This document shows positions 9,034-21,680 of a stretch of 64,000 nt of DNA, piece by piece; within the stretch, counting starts at the first letter, position 1; every line of letters starts with the position of its first letter. A model generated the notes under the pieces. That model saw nothing but the letters and a program-made list of their open reading frames with translations. It ran no database searches and had not been told where the DNA came from. The position numbers and the translations under genes are program-made. Where the stretch lies: NCBI GenBank assembly GCA_038380795.1, contig CM076261.1:96432418-96496417 (forward strand), read 5' to 3'. This stretch comes from Pyrocephalus nanus (Eukaryota > Chordata > Aves > Passeriformes > Tyrannidae).

Positions 9034-10213
9034 GTTCTCCTGCAGCAAAACATCAGATGCCTCCTCAGCCTTTCTTCTCCCAAGTCTCCCAGAACTTCAT
9101 TGGGCACAGAGCTCTGGCACCAGATGCCATCGCATGGGGGGAGAAGGGACCAGCTCTCTCCTAGGAAATATTTCACAAGCATCAACACACACTGGCACAG
9201 AAGGGCCTTCCACAATGGGACACAAACTCTTCCCTTGCCCAAACACAGCCTTGGACACACCACCCACCCCTCTGACACAAACTCCCAGGGGGTGCTGCCT
9301 TAAGTGTCCATGGACACCGCGGGCTCCAGCCCTTCATCAGCCCCAAGGCTCTGCTCTGCATCCCACCCACAGCTCCCTCTTTGCCTCATTCTCAGGCTCT
9401 CCCAGCTCAACACACAACTCCAATCTCACCACAAATCAGCACAAATCAACAATCCCCTCTCTCTCCCTGCTGCCCACACTGTGGCCACGAGCCCAGGACA
9501 CGGGGGGTTTCTGGGCTGCCAGGGCACATTCCTGGCTCCCATTCCCTTCTTCACCCACCAGTGCCCTCCAAGCCTTCTCCACAGGGCTGCTCTCAAACAG
9601 TCCCCACCAGCCTGCAGCCCTCTTAGGCACTCACACAACCCACCAGCTCCTGGCCCTGTGGAACCTCACGACAAGAGCTCAGGTCCTCCTCTCCTGCCCA
9701 TCCAGGCTCCTCTGGATGCCATCAGCTACCCTTGGGTACCAACCACACCACTCAGCTTGGGTGAGACTGCAGTTAGTCCTTCATCCTGGTGGAAATGGTG
9801 TAGATCAAACCCCCAAGGAGCAAGGTTCAGAATGGAAGCTCAGCCAGAGAAGCACCTGGAGCAGATCCAGCAGCAACTCCGCTGATTTGGCTGTCATGAT
9901 TCACGGTGTCACACAAGAACACCAAAACTGTAACAGAGCAGGAGGGAGGACCTCACTGACCTCCCACTGCTGCTTCTGTTCCTTTGTTCACAGAAGAGAA
10001 AATTCAGTCTTATGGGTTATAGGCTATGAAAAATTATGATCTTAATCCGGAATAAGTGGATTGACCTCAAAGATCAGCCTGGGAAAAACAGAATCTACCT
10101 CCTGTTTGTTGTTTGCTCATTGTATTTCTTAATTAAATCAGAAAATAAACATTCAAAGGCAGAATATAATGTCCTGTAAATTTGAGAAACCCACATGGAC
10201 CATACCTCTGGCA

Positions 10214-10772
10214 ATGATGGTGAAGCTGAGCAAGGCCCTAAAGAGTTACCTTAAAATGCTTAGTTAGAGATAGAAGTCAGGTCTTAGGAATTTTAAAAGA
10301 TGGTACCTTGCATGGCAGAGAATGCTCACACCCAGGTAAGAACAGGAAGGAAGAGTTCCTTAAGAGATAAGGGGCGAGAAAGGGGCATGAGTACAACAGC
10401 TTGCAAAATTAACCATCAGGAAGTCAGCCAACTATGAAAGCTGAGAAATTCAAGCGAGGAAGAAGAGTAAAATACAACCCCTTTGAGTCTGAAGAAACAG
10501 GAATGACCACCTGAAGCTCACTCCAAAAAAAGACTCTGTCCAGACTCCATCTATTATGAATATTATGTTTAGATATTGCAACTGTATAAATATGCATGTA
10601 AAGATGTTGGAATTACTCACCAAAACTGTATAAATTCCCTGACTTTTCACTGATAACTTCGGAGCTGGTTTGTCCGGTGGGAACCAGCTGGTCTCCCCAG
10701 CGTTGCTCGAAATAAATCCCTCTTGCTGCTTAAAGACCCAAAACTGTCTCTGAGCAGTTTCATTGCCCCCTT
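10214..10772 (+). mobile_element. Putative solo LTR, unit 2
   Basis: Equivalent of the LTR-like block in unit 1, same position in the A spacer, with the TATAAATT and AATAAA pair retained. It is nearly identical, so it was amplified with the unit. Boundaries are approximate. Confidence 0.45.
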
Positions 10773-11143
10773 TGGGCATCAAGGGCACCTGAGCACAGGC
10801 CACTTCTCCAGGCACTCACTCCTGCTCTGCCTCCAGAAACCAAGGCAGGAGCTCTCTGTCAGCCCTCAGCAAGCGCTCCCAGGCACTGTGCCCAGGAGCA
10901 GCTGATGGCAAGAGGAGCACAGTGGCCTCCCCAGCACATCAGGCAGCTCCCTCAGCATTCCTGGCTGCAGCCCCTCAGGCCCTGAGGCCACAGCTGCACC
11001 AAGGCACACAGCAAACCTTCCTCCAGGCCTTCCCCTTGCCCACCAACACTCACTGCTCGCCTGACAAACCCCCTGCAAACTCTCCCCGCGGCTCCAGGGG
11101 GGCAGCTCTGCCTGGGAGGCTTTGGGGCCTCATCTTCACAAGG

Positions 11144-11569
11144 GCCCCCAAACCACAGCACACCAGGGACACGGGGGGACCTCACTGAAGGCACCCCCAA
11201 TTTCCTTGGCCTTTGCTTTATTCAGCCCTCCCTGACACACACCCAACAAGCCAACCCTCCCAAAAACCAACTCCTCAAAGCTGCCACCAAGGGCAGATGG
11301 ACACAGCCTCGAGGGCAGCACATGCAATCCCACAACTCCACAAACCACAGCACGGCAGGGACATCAGGGGACCTCACTGAGCACACCCCACCTCTCCTGG
11401 GCAGTGTCTGCAGCTGCCAAGTGCCCCCACAAGCACATTCCACGCACAACCTCCCAAACACCAACTCTCCCTTCAAAGCTGCCGCCACCAGGACACGTCT
11501 GCAAGAGGAGCACACGCCAAGGGAGCCCTGGGGGAAGGAAAACACACCCCACCTCACCCACTCAGCGCT
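11144..11569 (+). repeat. Degenerate copies of the keratin upstream module, unit 2
   Basis: Same two decayed modules as in unit 1, with small substitutions (for example CACTGAAGGCACC for CACTGATGACACC). Confidence 0.6.
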
Positions 11570-11578
11570 CACCTTGGC

Positions 11579-11824
11579 CTGCAAGGAGCTCCCCTTGCTC
11601 CAGCAGCACCTGCCTTGCACAAACCCACAATGGCTGGGCCTCAGCACCTCCTGGGGCTGCAAGTGCCGGGGGATGGCACTCAAGGTGAGCTGCTCCACAA
11701 CCTTCCCCACCACTGAGGTCACACTGAAAGGCCTGCAGTTCCCCACATCCTCTTCCCAGCCATTCTTCTCCAGCTCCAGCACTTTTTCTGACCTGCACTC
11801 AACTAGCACCTCCCTGGTCACAAA
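11579..11824 (-). pseudogene. CR1 reverse-transcriptase fragment, unit 2
   Basis: Same truncated ORF2 remnant as in unit 1. Here the block reads NCRPFSVTSVVGKVVEQ. No catalytic box. Confidence 0.8.
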
Positions 11825-11861
11825 CACTGGAGCTCCAGGAACCTCTGCAAGGACACCATAA

Positions 11862-12159
11862 AATCATCACAGAATGGTTGTGTGGGAAGGGACCTTAAAG
11901 ATCAGCCAGTTCCAACCTCAGCCATGGGCAGGGACACCTTCCACTAGCCCAGGTTGCTCCAAGCCCCATCCAACCTGGCCTAGGACACTTCCAGGGATCC
12001 AGGGGCAGCCACAGCTTCTCTGGGTGACCTGAGCCAGGGCCTCCCCACCCTCCCAGCCAAGAATTTCCTCCCACAATCCCATCTAAGCCCACCCTCTCTC
12101 AGCTGGAAAACATTCCCCTTGATCCTGTTCCCACCTGGCAGTGGAGCAGATCCCAGAGT
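11862..12159 (-). mobile_element. CR1 LINE 3' end, unit 2
   Basis: Minus-oriented CR1 3'UTR at the same place as in unit 1, with the same block order. Confidence 0.85.
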
Positions 12160-12734
12160 TCAACCCAACCTGCCCCAGCAGGGACAGCTCAACCAGGCTG
12201 GGCAGGACCATGTCCTGTCAGGGTTTCAGCCACTTGAGGCCATTTCCACCCGTCCTGTCTTTGGGACCACAAGAGAACCCTTGGGACCCCCTGGATGTGG
12301 AAGCCAGAGCACAGCACAAAGAAAGGCCAGGGAGAAAGACAGGCCCAGGGAGCTGGCAGGTGGTGGGGGGCACTGAACAGGATGGAAGGGGCAGCCCCTC
12401 CCACCCGGCAAAACTGCCCAGCCCAGAGCAGCCTGACAGGGCTGGGATGGTTTGGGGCCCCTCCTCACAACACACCCACCAACAAAGCTACAGCAGTGCC
12501 AAGGAATGAACTCACTGAGGACACCCCAATTGTCCCAGGCTTTGGTTATTTCTTCTCAGCAATCCTGGGTGCAGCACAACGACTGATGGACATCCAGGAG
12601 CACAGCAGAGGGTTCACTCTGCACAACAGAGCCACAAACCACAGCACACGAGTGGCATGAGGTCACCTCACTGATGACACCTCTGACACCAAAGCTTTGC
12701 TCATGTCTACAAACCTCCCAGAAATGCACTTGCC

Positions 12735-12742
12735 ATGCAAAT
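12735..12742 (+). promoter_or_regulatory. Octamer motif ATGCAAAT, keratin copy 3
   Basis: Perfect octamer, 208 bp upstream of the TATA box. Confidence 0.55.
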
Positions 12743-12942
12743 CCTGCCACTTACAACTAAATCTCAAAAGCTGCCGCCAAGGGCAGATGGACACGGCCTC
12801 AAGGGCAGGACAGGACATTGCAGAGCTGGGGAAGGAAAACACGCCCAGCTCAGGACTGGCCAGGCTGGGCCAGGCAAGAGCTGCTGCCTGAGAAATGCCC
12901 CAAGGGCCTGGGCCAAGGCTGTGCCGCCCCTGCGGGAGCAGC

Positions 12943-12949
12943 ATAAAAG
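12943..12949 (+). promoter_or_regulatory. TATA box, keratin copy 3
   Basis: ATAAAAG, 341 bp upstream of the ATG. Confidence 0.85.
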
Positions 12950-12971
12950 CCGGCCCAGCGCCTCTCTCCCT

Positions 12972-13263
12972 GCCACGCTTCTCCTGACGCCTTCTCCTGC
13001 CTTCTGTGCCGCCAACAAGGTGAGCCTGCAGCCCCTGACAACCCCCTCCTGCTCCTGCCACACCGCCCCCCTGGCCCCTCTCTCCCAGCACGCTCTGCCC
13101 CAGCCTCAGCAGCCCTCACGCCTCCCCACAGCCCCACAGCAGCCTCCCCACTGCCTCGCCCTCCGCCAACACCGCCCCTCGCACCCCCACGGCCCTGCGC
13201 TGCCTCAGCCCCCTCTCTGCTCTGCTCTTCTCACCTCTTCTCTTCTCTTCCCTGCCCTCACAG
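12972..13263 (+). other. Noncoding exon 1 and intron, keratin copy 3
   Basis: Exon 1 ends at 13,019 (CCAACAAG|GTGAG); the intron is 13,020-13,263. The start of exon 1 is estimated. Confidence 0.8.
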
Positions 13264-13283
13264 GGCCCCTCCACACCACACCC

Positions 13284-13619
13284 ATGGCCTGCTACGACCT
13301 CTGCCGCCCCTGCGCACCCACCCCGCTGGCCAACAGCTGCAACCAGCCCTGTGTCACCCAGTGCCAGGACTCCACCGTCCTCATCCAGCCCTCCCCCGTG
13401 CTCGTCACCCTGCCAGGGCCCATCATGACCTCCTTCCCCCAGAGCTCCGCCGTCGGATCCGCCGCAGGGGCTGCCCTGGGCACGGAGCTCAATGCCCAGG
13501 GACAGCCCATCTCCGGCGCCTTTGGGGCCTTTGGCTACGGCCTCGGCTCTGCCCGGGCCTTTGGCTACGGCCTGGGAGGCCTGGGCTGCTACGGCACCAG
13601 GGGCTGCTCCACCTGCTGA
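13284..13619 (+). CDS. Feather-type beta-keratin (copy 3)
   Basis: 111 residues, with Leu40 and Ala60, identical in protein to copy 5. It lies after a long A spacer and has a class B 3'UTR (stop followed by GCCCCCAAACAACTG). All splice and promoter signals of the family are present. Nothing suggests loss of function. Confidence 0.95.
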   Translation: MACYDLCRPCAPTPLANSCNQPCVTQCQDSTVLIQPSPVLVTLPGPIMTSFPQSSAVGSAAGAALGTELNAQGQPISGAFGAFGYGLGSARAFGYGLGGLGCYGTRGCSTC

Positions 13620-14057
13620 GCCCCCAAACAACTGCCCCAACACCAACCACCCACCACCTGCAATCCTCCACCTCCAACAGGGATTCATCTCCAGCCCAAG
13701 GCTCTCCCAGGGCCTCAGCACTTCCAGCTCCTGCTCTCAGGGTTCCCACCAAGGAAGCAGGGAAGGGGCCAGCCCTCGCTGCTGCCAACATGGCCCAGCT
13801 CCCTCCTCCTCTTCTCCCCCTTCCTTCTCTCCAGCGCCCCTTGGGCTCTGCCCAGTCCCCTCTGCTGCAAACACCTTCTCACAACACACACACCATCGGC
13901 CACCTCCGCTGGGCTGCTCCCAACAAGGGCAGCAGGAAGACCTGGGGGCTCTGCAGAAACCTCCTGCCAGGGAAGGATTTGGCTGATGGTCGCCCTCCTG
14001 GGACCTCAGAGCAGATCCCTTCCCCTGGCTGCTTGTTCCTTTTCTCTCTTTTGTCTC

Positions 14058-14063
14058 AATAAA
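14058..14063 (+). terminator. Poly(A) signal of keratin copy 3
   Basis: AATAAA in TTTGTCTCAATAAACTTC, class B. Confidence 0.82.
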
Positions 14064-16911
14064 CTTCTTCTGCATCACAGCCTCTGATGTCTCCTATTAA
14101 TTGTTTCATCCCATGCTCTCACAATCTGAAGCAGCACAACACCAGGCCATCAGAGTGGGTGGAAAAGGGCCACAAGACCTTTCTTAACACATTTGCCACC
14201 ACCACTGGCACACACACTGGCACGGGGGGGGGCCTTCCAAAATACAGCACAAACCCTTCACCGGCTACACCAAAGGCTTCCCCACAACAATGCTCTCCTG
14301 CACACACCTCTGTCAAAATCTCTCTGGGCCAGCACACACTGCACAAACTCTCTCACCCAGAAGGATTCTCAAACCCTCCAGAAAAAAGAGATACAAGATT
14401 AATTAGATTGGCAAGAACACTGAAGATGAAGTGCTTCGACTCCTCTTCACAAGCAGAGCCAGAGAGCGCATTTCCAGCACTATGGGCAGTTCAGTTTTAG
14501 CTCTCTCAGGAGGGAGACTCCACCACGTCTTCCACACTATGAACATCCTCAAACTTCTTCTTTGCCCATGGAATTGCATTTGTTTTCACTTGTGCTCACA
14601 TCCACCTCTCCAGCTACTGTGCAGGACTCTCAAGAGCCAGGTTCCCTTCCCTTCATTCCTTCATTCCTGCCATCACACATTCATACACACCTCACATGAC
14701 CCAGAGCACGTTTTTGACTCCTGCCCAAGTGTTCCCAACTCTCTCACCCTCTCCACTTATGAAAAAGTCCTGCACCCCTTCACAATCCCCGTGGCCCTAC
14801 CCTGGTCTGGAGTCACTCACTCCAGGATCCTTTGGTTCTCCACCATCACCACAAGGTCCCTCTGCTGGGTTGCTTTCTATCTGATTGCTCCCCAGACACT
14901 GCTGCCACAGCAAAGAGTCCTCTGAAGAGAAAGGACTGGGCATTTCCCTTCCATAATTCCATCAGATTCCTCTCTGGGCAGGGCTGGAAAATCAGGTCCC
15001 TCCCTCAGCACTGCAGGGCTCAGCCCACCTTTCCCCTGCACTATTGCACATGCAGGGACACAACCCCCCTCTCTGGGGGGAGCCCTGACACCCCCTGACT
15101 CCCTGGCACCCCCAGCCCAGCCCTGCCCTGGCCCAGCTGCCTCTTGCCTGCCAGGCCCTGCAGCCCCAGCAAGGCCCAGCCACAGATCCCCTTCCTGCCT
15201 CCCCTCCTCTTCCTCCCCAACAGCTCTGCTGCCCTGGGGGACAACCCTCAGCACACTCAGCTCGTCTGCATTTCGGCACCTGCTGGCAGTCACCACAGGC
15301 CTTTGGGGACACTGCAATCACCCAACTCAGCCCCAGTTATCACAGGCACTCAGGGAGGAGGCAGGAACTGCACACCTGCCAGGCTGCTCTGAGGACCCAG
15401 AACAATGATGGAGAAGATCCTACAGGGAGGGACTGGAAGGCACTGGAAGGACAATGAGGCCATCAGGCACAGCCAGGGTGGGGTCACTCAGGGAAAGTCT
15501 CTCCTGGCTGATTTCATATCCTCCTGTGTTTCTGCCCCTCCACTCGCAGATGAAGGGAATGTGATGAACACAATTCCTTGGCACTTCAGTCAGGTTGATG
15601 ATCCTGTCCCTCACTGGACCCTCCTGGACAGGACAATTGTCCAGCTGGGGATGAGCAGCACAGGCAGCCCTGGGTGAAGAACTGGGGGATGCCAGAGCTC
15701 CAAGGGGGACAGTGACTGGGGCTCCATCTGCCTGCTGACCCATCCCCAGCGCTGGCCCCAGGGCTCCCTGGCAGCCCCACTTCTCTCCCACATTTTGATC
15801 CTTGCTCTGCCAGCAGCACAAGTGGCCAGCAAGAGCCAAAGGCCATCGTGCAGCCACTCTCACCTGCAAATTGCCCTCTCCTGAAGGCTCTTCTTTTCCC
15901 CTGGCAGGGTTGGCAGAACACAGGAATGGATGGAAATGGTGGAAGACCAAAGCTCCAGCCTGGAAGGTTCACAACATCAGCTCACCCAAAACAGCTCCTG
16001 AACCACATCCTGGAGCAGCAGCTGCACTGCTGAGGCTTTCCTGCTTCCCTGGGTCACACAGGAACACCCCCACCATTGCAGAGGAGTCAAGAGGAGCACA
16101 TTGACCTTCTAATGGCAATTACTGGCTTTGGCTCAGAGCTACAGTATATCAAAATTTACAGGTTAAAAGCTACAAAACCCTATGACACAAAGGCTGAATA
16201 TGTAAATTAAGGTCATAGACCAGCCTGGGCAAAAAGATCATCCAGCCTGTGTGTGCTCTTTGTGCACTGCATTCTTCCTGAGCTGAAGAAACACGGTTTC
16301 AATGACAGAATCTGCTGCTGGGCAACTTTGGAAGACCCAAATGAAACGGAACAGTGGGAAGGAGCTCAGTCTGACAGACCTCAAGCTTTCCACATCATCC
16401 CTCTGGATCCTGTTCAAGACAGGAGGGGAATGAGCTTTCCTTCAGCCATCAGGAAGTGCTCCCAGGCACCAGGACCTTTCCAGGCTATTGCAGAGGGACC
16501 TCCCAAGAACAAAAAGCAGCTCCCTCAGCATTCCTGGGTGCAGCACAACGACTGATGGACATCCAGGAGCACAGCAGAGCGATCACTCTGCACAACAGAG
16601 CCACAAACCACAGCACACGAGTGGCATGAGGTCACCTCAATGATGACACCTCTGCCACCAAAGCTTTGCTCATGTCTACAAACCTGCCAGAAATGCACTT
16701 GCCATGCAAATCCTACCAGTTACAACTGAATCTCAAAAGCTGCCGCCAAGGGCAGATGGACACGGCCTCAAGGGCAGGACAGGCCATTGCAGAGCTGGGG
16801 AAGGAAAACACGCCCAGCTCAGGACTGGCCAGGCTGGGCCAGGCAAGAGCTGCTGCCTGAGAAATGCCCCAAGGGCCTGGGCCAAGGCTGTGCCACCCCT
16901 GCGGGAGCAGC
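14064..16911. other. B spacer, unit 2: no gene seen
   Basis: Same as the B spacer of unit 1, but with more private substitutions near its right end (for example ACAGTATATC, AGCTACAAAACCC), and a diverged upstream region of copy 4 (TCCTACCAGTTACAACTG). No coding sequence recognised. Confidence 0.6.
16704..16711 (+). promoter_or_regulatory. Octamer motif ATGCAAAT, keratin copy 4
   Basis: Perfect octamer kept although the bases just downstream differ from the other copies (CCTACCAG for CCTGCCAC). Confidence 0.55.
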
Positions 16912-16918
16912 ATAAAAG
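16912..16918 (+). promoter_or_regulatory. TATA box, keratin copy 4
   Basis: ATAAAAG followed by ACGG where all other copies have CCGG. The upstream GC stretch also reads GTGCCACCCC for GTGCCGCCCC. Confidence 0.85.
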
Positions 16919-16940
16919 ACGGCCCAGCGCCTCTCTCCCT

Positions 16941-17232
16941 GCCACGCTTCTCCTGACGCCTTCTCCTGCCTTCTGTGCCGCCAACAAGGTGAGCCTGCAG
17001 CCCCTGAAAACCCCCTCCTGCTCCTGCCACACCGCCCCCCTGGCCCCTCTCTCCCAGCACGCTCTGCCCCAGCCTCAGCAGCCCTCACGCCTCCCCACAG
17101 CCCCACAGCAGCCTCCCCACTGCCTCGCCCTCCGCCAACACCGCCCCTCGCACCCCCACGGCCCTGCGCTGCCTCAGCCCCCTCTCTGCTCTGCTCTTCT
17201 CACCTCTTCTCTTCTCTTCCCTGCCCTCACAG
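16941..17232 (+). other. Noncoding exon 1 and intron, keratin copy 4
   Basis: Exon 1 ends at 16,988 (CCAACAAG|GTGAG); the intron is 16,989-17,232 with one private change (CCTGAAAACC). The start of exon 1 is estimated. Confidence 0.8.
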
Positions 17233-17252
17233 GGCCCCTCCACACCACACCC

Positions 17253-17588
17253 ATGGCCTGCTACGACCTCTGCCGCCCCTGCGCACCCACCCCGCTGGCC
17301 AACAGCTGCAACCAGCCCTGTGTCACCCAGTGCCAGGACTCCACCGTCCTCATCCAGCCCTCCCCCGTGCGCGTCACCCTGCCAGGGCCCATCATGACCT
17401 CCTTCCCCCAGAGCTCCGCCGTCGGATCCACCGCAGGGGCTGCCCTGGGCACGGAGCTCAATGCCCAGGGACAGCCCATCTCCGGCGCCTTTGGGGCCTT
17501 TGGCTACGGCCTCGGCTCTGCCCGGGCCTTTGGCTACGGCCTGGGAGGCCTGGGCTGCTACGGCACCAGGGGCTGCTCCACCTGCTGA
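17253..17588 (+). CDS. Feather-type beta-keratin (copy 4)
   Basis: 111 residues with Arg40 and Thr60, a combination seen in no other complete copy. Everything else in the protein matches the array. The gene is the most divergent at its edges: private changes around the TATA box and in the intron, and a third-class 3'UTR (GGGTCCTCCACAACACC) that resembles copy 7 rather than the class A copies in the same unit position. This fits gene conversion or unequal exchange. Confidence 0.95.
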   Translation: MACYDLCRPCAPTPLANSCNQPCVTQCQDSTVLIQPSPVRVTLPGPIMTSFPQSSAVGSTAGAALGTELNAQGQPISGAFGAFGYGLGSARAFGYGLGGLGCYGTRGCSTC

Positions 17589-17736
17589 GGGTCCTCCACA
17601 ACACCCCTCACACCACCAGCTCAGGGCTCTGCCAACAACTCCTGCAAGCAAAGCACCTCAGCTAACAATAGCCCTACTTCCACCTCACACTGGATCCCTT
17701 CCACCTGTTTCTCTTGTTTTTTCACTCTTTTGTCTC

Positions 17737-17742
17737 AATAAA
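17737..17742 (+). terminator. Poly(A) signal of keratin copy 4
   Basis: AATAAA in the same TTTGTCTCAATAAAGTTCTC context as class A, although the UTR before it is diverged. Confidence 0.85.
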
Positions 17743-18922
17743 GTTCTCCTGCAGCAAAACATCAGATGCCTCCTCAGCCTTTCTTCTCCCAAGTCTCTCA
17801 GAACTTCATTGGGCACAGAGCTCTGGCACCAGATGCCATCGCATGGGGGGAGAAGGGACCAGCTCTCTCCTAGGAAATATTTCACAAGCATCAACACACA
17901 CTGGCACAGAAGGGCCTTCCCCAGTGGGACACAAACTCTTCCCTTGCCCAAACACAGCCTTGGACACACCACCCACCCCTCTGACACAAACTCCCAGGGG
18001 GTGCTGCCTTAAGTGTCCATGGACACCGCAGGCTCCAGCCCTTCATCAGCCCCAAGGCTCTGCTCTGCATCCCACCCACAGCTCCCTCTTGGCCTCATTC
18101 TCAGGCTCTCCCAGCTCAACACACAACTCCAATCTCACCACAAATCAGCACAAATCAACAATCCCCTCTCTCTCCCTGCTGCCCACACTGTGGCCACGAG
18201 CCTAGGACACGGGGGGTTTCTGGGCTGCCAGGGCACATTCCTGGCTCCCATTCCCTTCTTCACCCACCAGTGCCCTCCAAGCCTTCTCCACAGGGCTGCT
18301 CTCAAACAGTCCCCACCAGCCTGCAGCCCTCTTAGGCACTCACACAACCCACCAGCTCCTGGCCCTGTGGAACCTCACGACAAGAGCTCAGGTCCTCCTC
18401 TCCTGCCCATCCAGGCTCCTCTGGATGCCATCAGCTACCCTTGGGTACCAACCACACCACTCAGCTTGGGTGAGACTGCAGTTAGTCCTTCATCCTGGTG
18501 GAAATGGTGTAGATCAAACCCCCAAGGAGCAAGGTTCAGAATGGAAGCTCAGCCAGAGAAGCACCTGGAGCAGATCCAGCAGCAACTCCGCTGATTTGGC
18601 TGTCATGATTCACGGTGTCACACAAGAACACCAAAACTGTAACAGAGCAGGAGGGAGGACCTCACTGACCTCCCACTGCTGCTTCTGTTCATTTGTTCAC
18701 AGAAGAGAAAATTCAGTCTTATGGGTTATAGGCTATGAAAAATTATGATCTTAATCCGGAATAAGTGGATTGACCTCAAAGATCAGCCTGGGAAAAACAG
18801 AATCTACCTCCTGTTTGTTGTTTGCTCATTGTATTTCTTAATTAAATCAGAAAATAAACATTCAAAGGCAGAATATAATGTCCTGTAAATTTGAGAAACC
18901 CACATGGACCATACCTCTGGCA

Positions 18923-19481
18923 ATGATGGTGAAGCTGAGCAAGGCCCTAAAGAGTTACCTTAAAATGCTTAGTTAGAGATAGAAGTCAGGTCTTAGGAAT
19001 TTTAAAAGATGGTACCTTGCATGGCAGAGAATGCTCACACCCAGGTAAGAACAGGAAGGAAGAGTTCCTTAAGAGATAAGGGGCAAGAAAGGGGCATGAG
19101 TACAACAGCTTGCAAAATTAACCATCAGGAAGTCAGCCAACTATGAAAGCTGAGAAATTCAAGCGAGGAAGAAGAGTAAAATACAACCCCTTTGAGTCTG
19201 AAGAAACAGGAATGACCACCTGAAGCTCACTCCAAAAAAAGACTCTGTCCAGACTCCATCTATTATGAATATTATGTTTAGATATTGCAACTGTATAAAT
19301 ATGCATGTAAAGATGTTGGAATTACTCACCAAAACTGTATAAATTCCCTGACTTTTCACTGATAACTTCGGAGCTGGTTTGTCCGGTGAGAACCAGCTGG
19401 TCTCCCCAGCGTTGCTCGAAATAAATCCCTCTTGCTGCTTAAAGACCCAAAACTGTCTCTGAGCAGTTTCATTGCCCCCTT
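18923..19481 (+). mobile_element. Putative solo LTR, unit 3
   Basis: Equivalent of the LTR-like block in unit 1; nearly identical, boundaries approximate. Confidence 0.45.
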
Positions 19482-19852
19482 TGGGCATCAAGGGCACCTG
19501 AGCACAGGCCACTTCTCCAGGCACTCACTCCTGCTCTGCCTCCAGAAACCAAGGCAGGAGCTCTCTGTCAGCCCTCAGCAAGCGCTCCCAGGCACTGTGC
19601 CCAGGAGCAGCTGATGGCAAGAGGAGCACAGTGGCCTCCCCAGCACATCAGGCAGCTCCCTCAGCATTCCTGGCTGCAGCCCCTCAGGCCCTGAGGCCAC
19701 AGCTGCACCAAGGCACACAGCAAACCTTCCTCCAGGCCTTCCCCTTGCCCACCAACACTCACTGCTCGCCTGACAAACCCCCTGCAAACTCTCCCCGCGG
19801 CTCCAGGGGGGCAGCTCTGCCTGGGAGGCTTTGGGGCCTCATCTTCACAAGG

Positions 19853-20278
19853 GCCCCCAAACCACAGCACACCAGGGACACGGGGGGACCTCACTGAGGG
19901 CACCCCCAATTTCCTTGGCCTTTGCTTTATTCAGCCCTCCCTGACACACACCCAACAAGCCAACCCTCCCAAAAACCAACTCCTCAAAGCTGCCACCAAG
20001 GGCAGATGGACACGGCCTCGAGGGCAGCACATGCAATCCCACAACTCCACAAACCACAGCACGGCAGGGACATCAGGGGACCTCACTGAGCACACCCCAC
20101 CTCTCCTGGGCAGTGTCTGCAGCTGCCAAGTGCCCCCACAAGCACATTCCACGCACAACCTCCCAAACACCAACTCTCCCTTCAAAGCTGCCGCCACCAG
20201 GACACGTCTGCAAGAGGAGCACACGCCAAGGGAGCCCTGGGGGAAGGAAAACACACCCCACCTCACCCACTCAGCGCT
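19853..20278 (+). repeat. Degenerate copies of the keratin upstream module, unit 3
   Basis: Same two decayed modules as in unit 1, without octamer or TATA box. Confidence 0.6.
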
Positions 20279-20287
20279 CACCTTGGC

Positions 20288-20533
20288 CTGCAAGGAGCTC
20301 CCCTTGCTCCAGCAGCACCTGCCTTGCACAAACCCACAATGGCTGGGCCTCAGCACCTCCTGGGGCTGCAAGTGCCGGGGGATGGCACTCAAGGTGAGCT
20401 GCTCCACAACCTTCCCCACCACTGAGCTCACACTGAAAGGCCTGCAGTTCCCCACATCCTCTTCCCAGCCATTCTTCTCCAGCTCCAGCACTTTTTCTAA
20501 CCTGCACTCAACTAGCACCTCCCTGGTCACAAA
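20288..20533 (-). pseudogene. CR1 reverse-transcriptase fragment, unit 3
   Basis: Same truncated ORF2 remnant as in unit 1 (NCRPFSVSSVVGKVVEQ block). Confidence 0.8.
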
Positions 20534-20570
20534 CACTGGAGCTCCAGGAACCTCTGCAAGGACACCATAA

Positions 20571-20868
20571 AATCATCACAGAATGGTTGTGTGGGAAGGG
20601 ACCTTAAAGATCAGCCAGTTCCAACCTCAGCCATGGGCAGGGACACCTTCCACTAGCCCAGGTTGCTCCAAGCCCCATCCAACCTGGCCTAGGACACTTC
20701 CAGGGATCCAGGGGCAGCCACAGCTTCTCTGGGTGACCTCTGCCAGGGCCTCCCCACCCTCCCAGCCAAGAATTTCCTCCCACAATCCCATCTAAGCCCA
20801 CCCTCTCTCAGCTGGAAAACATTCCCCTTGATCCTGTTCCCACCTGGCAGTGGAGCAGATCCCAGAGT
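20571..20868 (-). mobile_element. CR1 LINE 3' end, unit 3
   Basis: Minus-oriented CR1 3'UTR as in unit 1. It reads GGTGACCTCTGCCAGGG where the other three copies read GGTGACCTGAGCCAGGG; the former is closer to the CR1 consensus. Confidence 0.85.
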
Positions 20869-21443
20869 TCAACCCAACCTGCCCCAGCAGGGACAGCTCA
20901 ACCAGGCTGGGCAGGACCATGTCCTGTCAGGGTTTCAGCCACTTGAGGCCATTTCCACCCGTCCTGTCTTTGGGACCACAAGAGAACCCTTGGGACCCCC
21001 TGGATGTGGAAGCCAGAGCACAGCACAAAGAAAGGCCAGGGAGAAAGACAGGCCCAGGGAGCTGGCAGGTGGTGGGGGGCACTGAACAGGATGGAAGGGG
21101 CAGCCCCTCCCAGCCGGCAAAACTGCCCAGCCCAGAGCAGCCTGACAGGGCTGGGATGGTTTGGGGCCCCTCCTCACAACACACCCACCAACAAAGCTAC
21201 AGCAGTGCCAAGGAATGAACTCACTGAGGACACCCCAATTGTCCCAGGCTTTGGTTATTTCTTCTCAGCAATCCTGGGTGCAGCACAACGACTGATGGAC
21301 ATCCAGGAGCACAGCAGAGGGTTCACTCTGCACAACAGAGCCACAAACCACAGCACACGAGTGGCATGAGGTCACCTCACTGATGACACCTCTGCCACCA
21401 AAGCTTTGCTCATGTCTACAAACCTCCCAGAAATGCACTTGCC

Positions 21444-21451
21444 ATGCAAAT
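21444..21451 (+). promoter_or_regulatory. Octamer motif ATGCAAAT, keratin copy 5
   Basis: Perfect octamer, 208 bp upstream of the TATA box. Confidence 0.55.
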
Positions 21452-21651
21452 CCTGCCACTTACAACTAAATCTCAAAAGCTGCCGCCAAGGGCAGATGGA
21501 CACGGCCTCAAGGGCAGGACAGGCCATTGCAGAGCTGGGGAAGGAAAACACGCCCAACTCAGGACTGGCCAGGCTGGGCCAGGCAAGAGCTGCTGCCTGA
21601 GAAATGCCCCAAGGGCCTGGGCCAAGGCTGTGCCGCCCCTGCGGGAGCAGC

Positions 21652-21658
21652 ATAAAAG
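21652..21658 (+). promoter_or_regulatory. TATA box, keratin copy 5
   Basis: ATAAAAG, 341 bp upstream of the ATG. Confidence 0.85.
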
Positions 21659-21680
21659 CCGGCCCAGCGCCTCTCTCCCT

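Larger units (their letters stand above)
8881..17588 (+). repeat. Two-gene higher-order repeat, unit 2 (8,708 bp)
   Basis: From after the stop of copy 2 to the stop of copy 4. Same order as unit 1. It is shorter mainly because the B-class 3' flank of copy 3 lacks about 12 bp (GCTCAACAG-type sequence missing at about 14,143). Confidence 0.9.
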
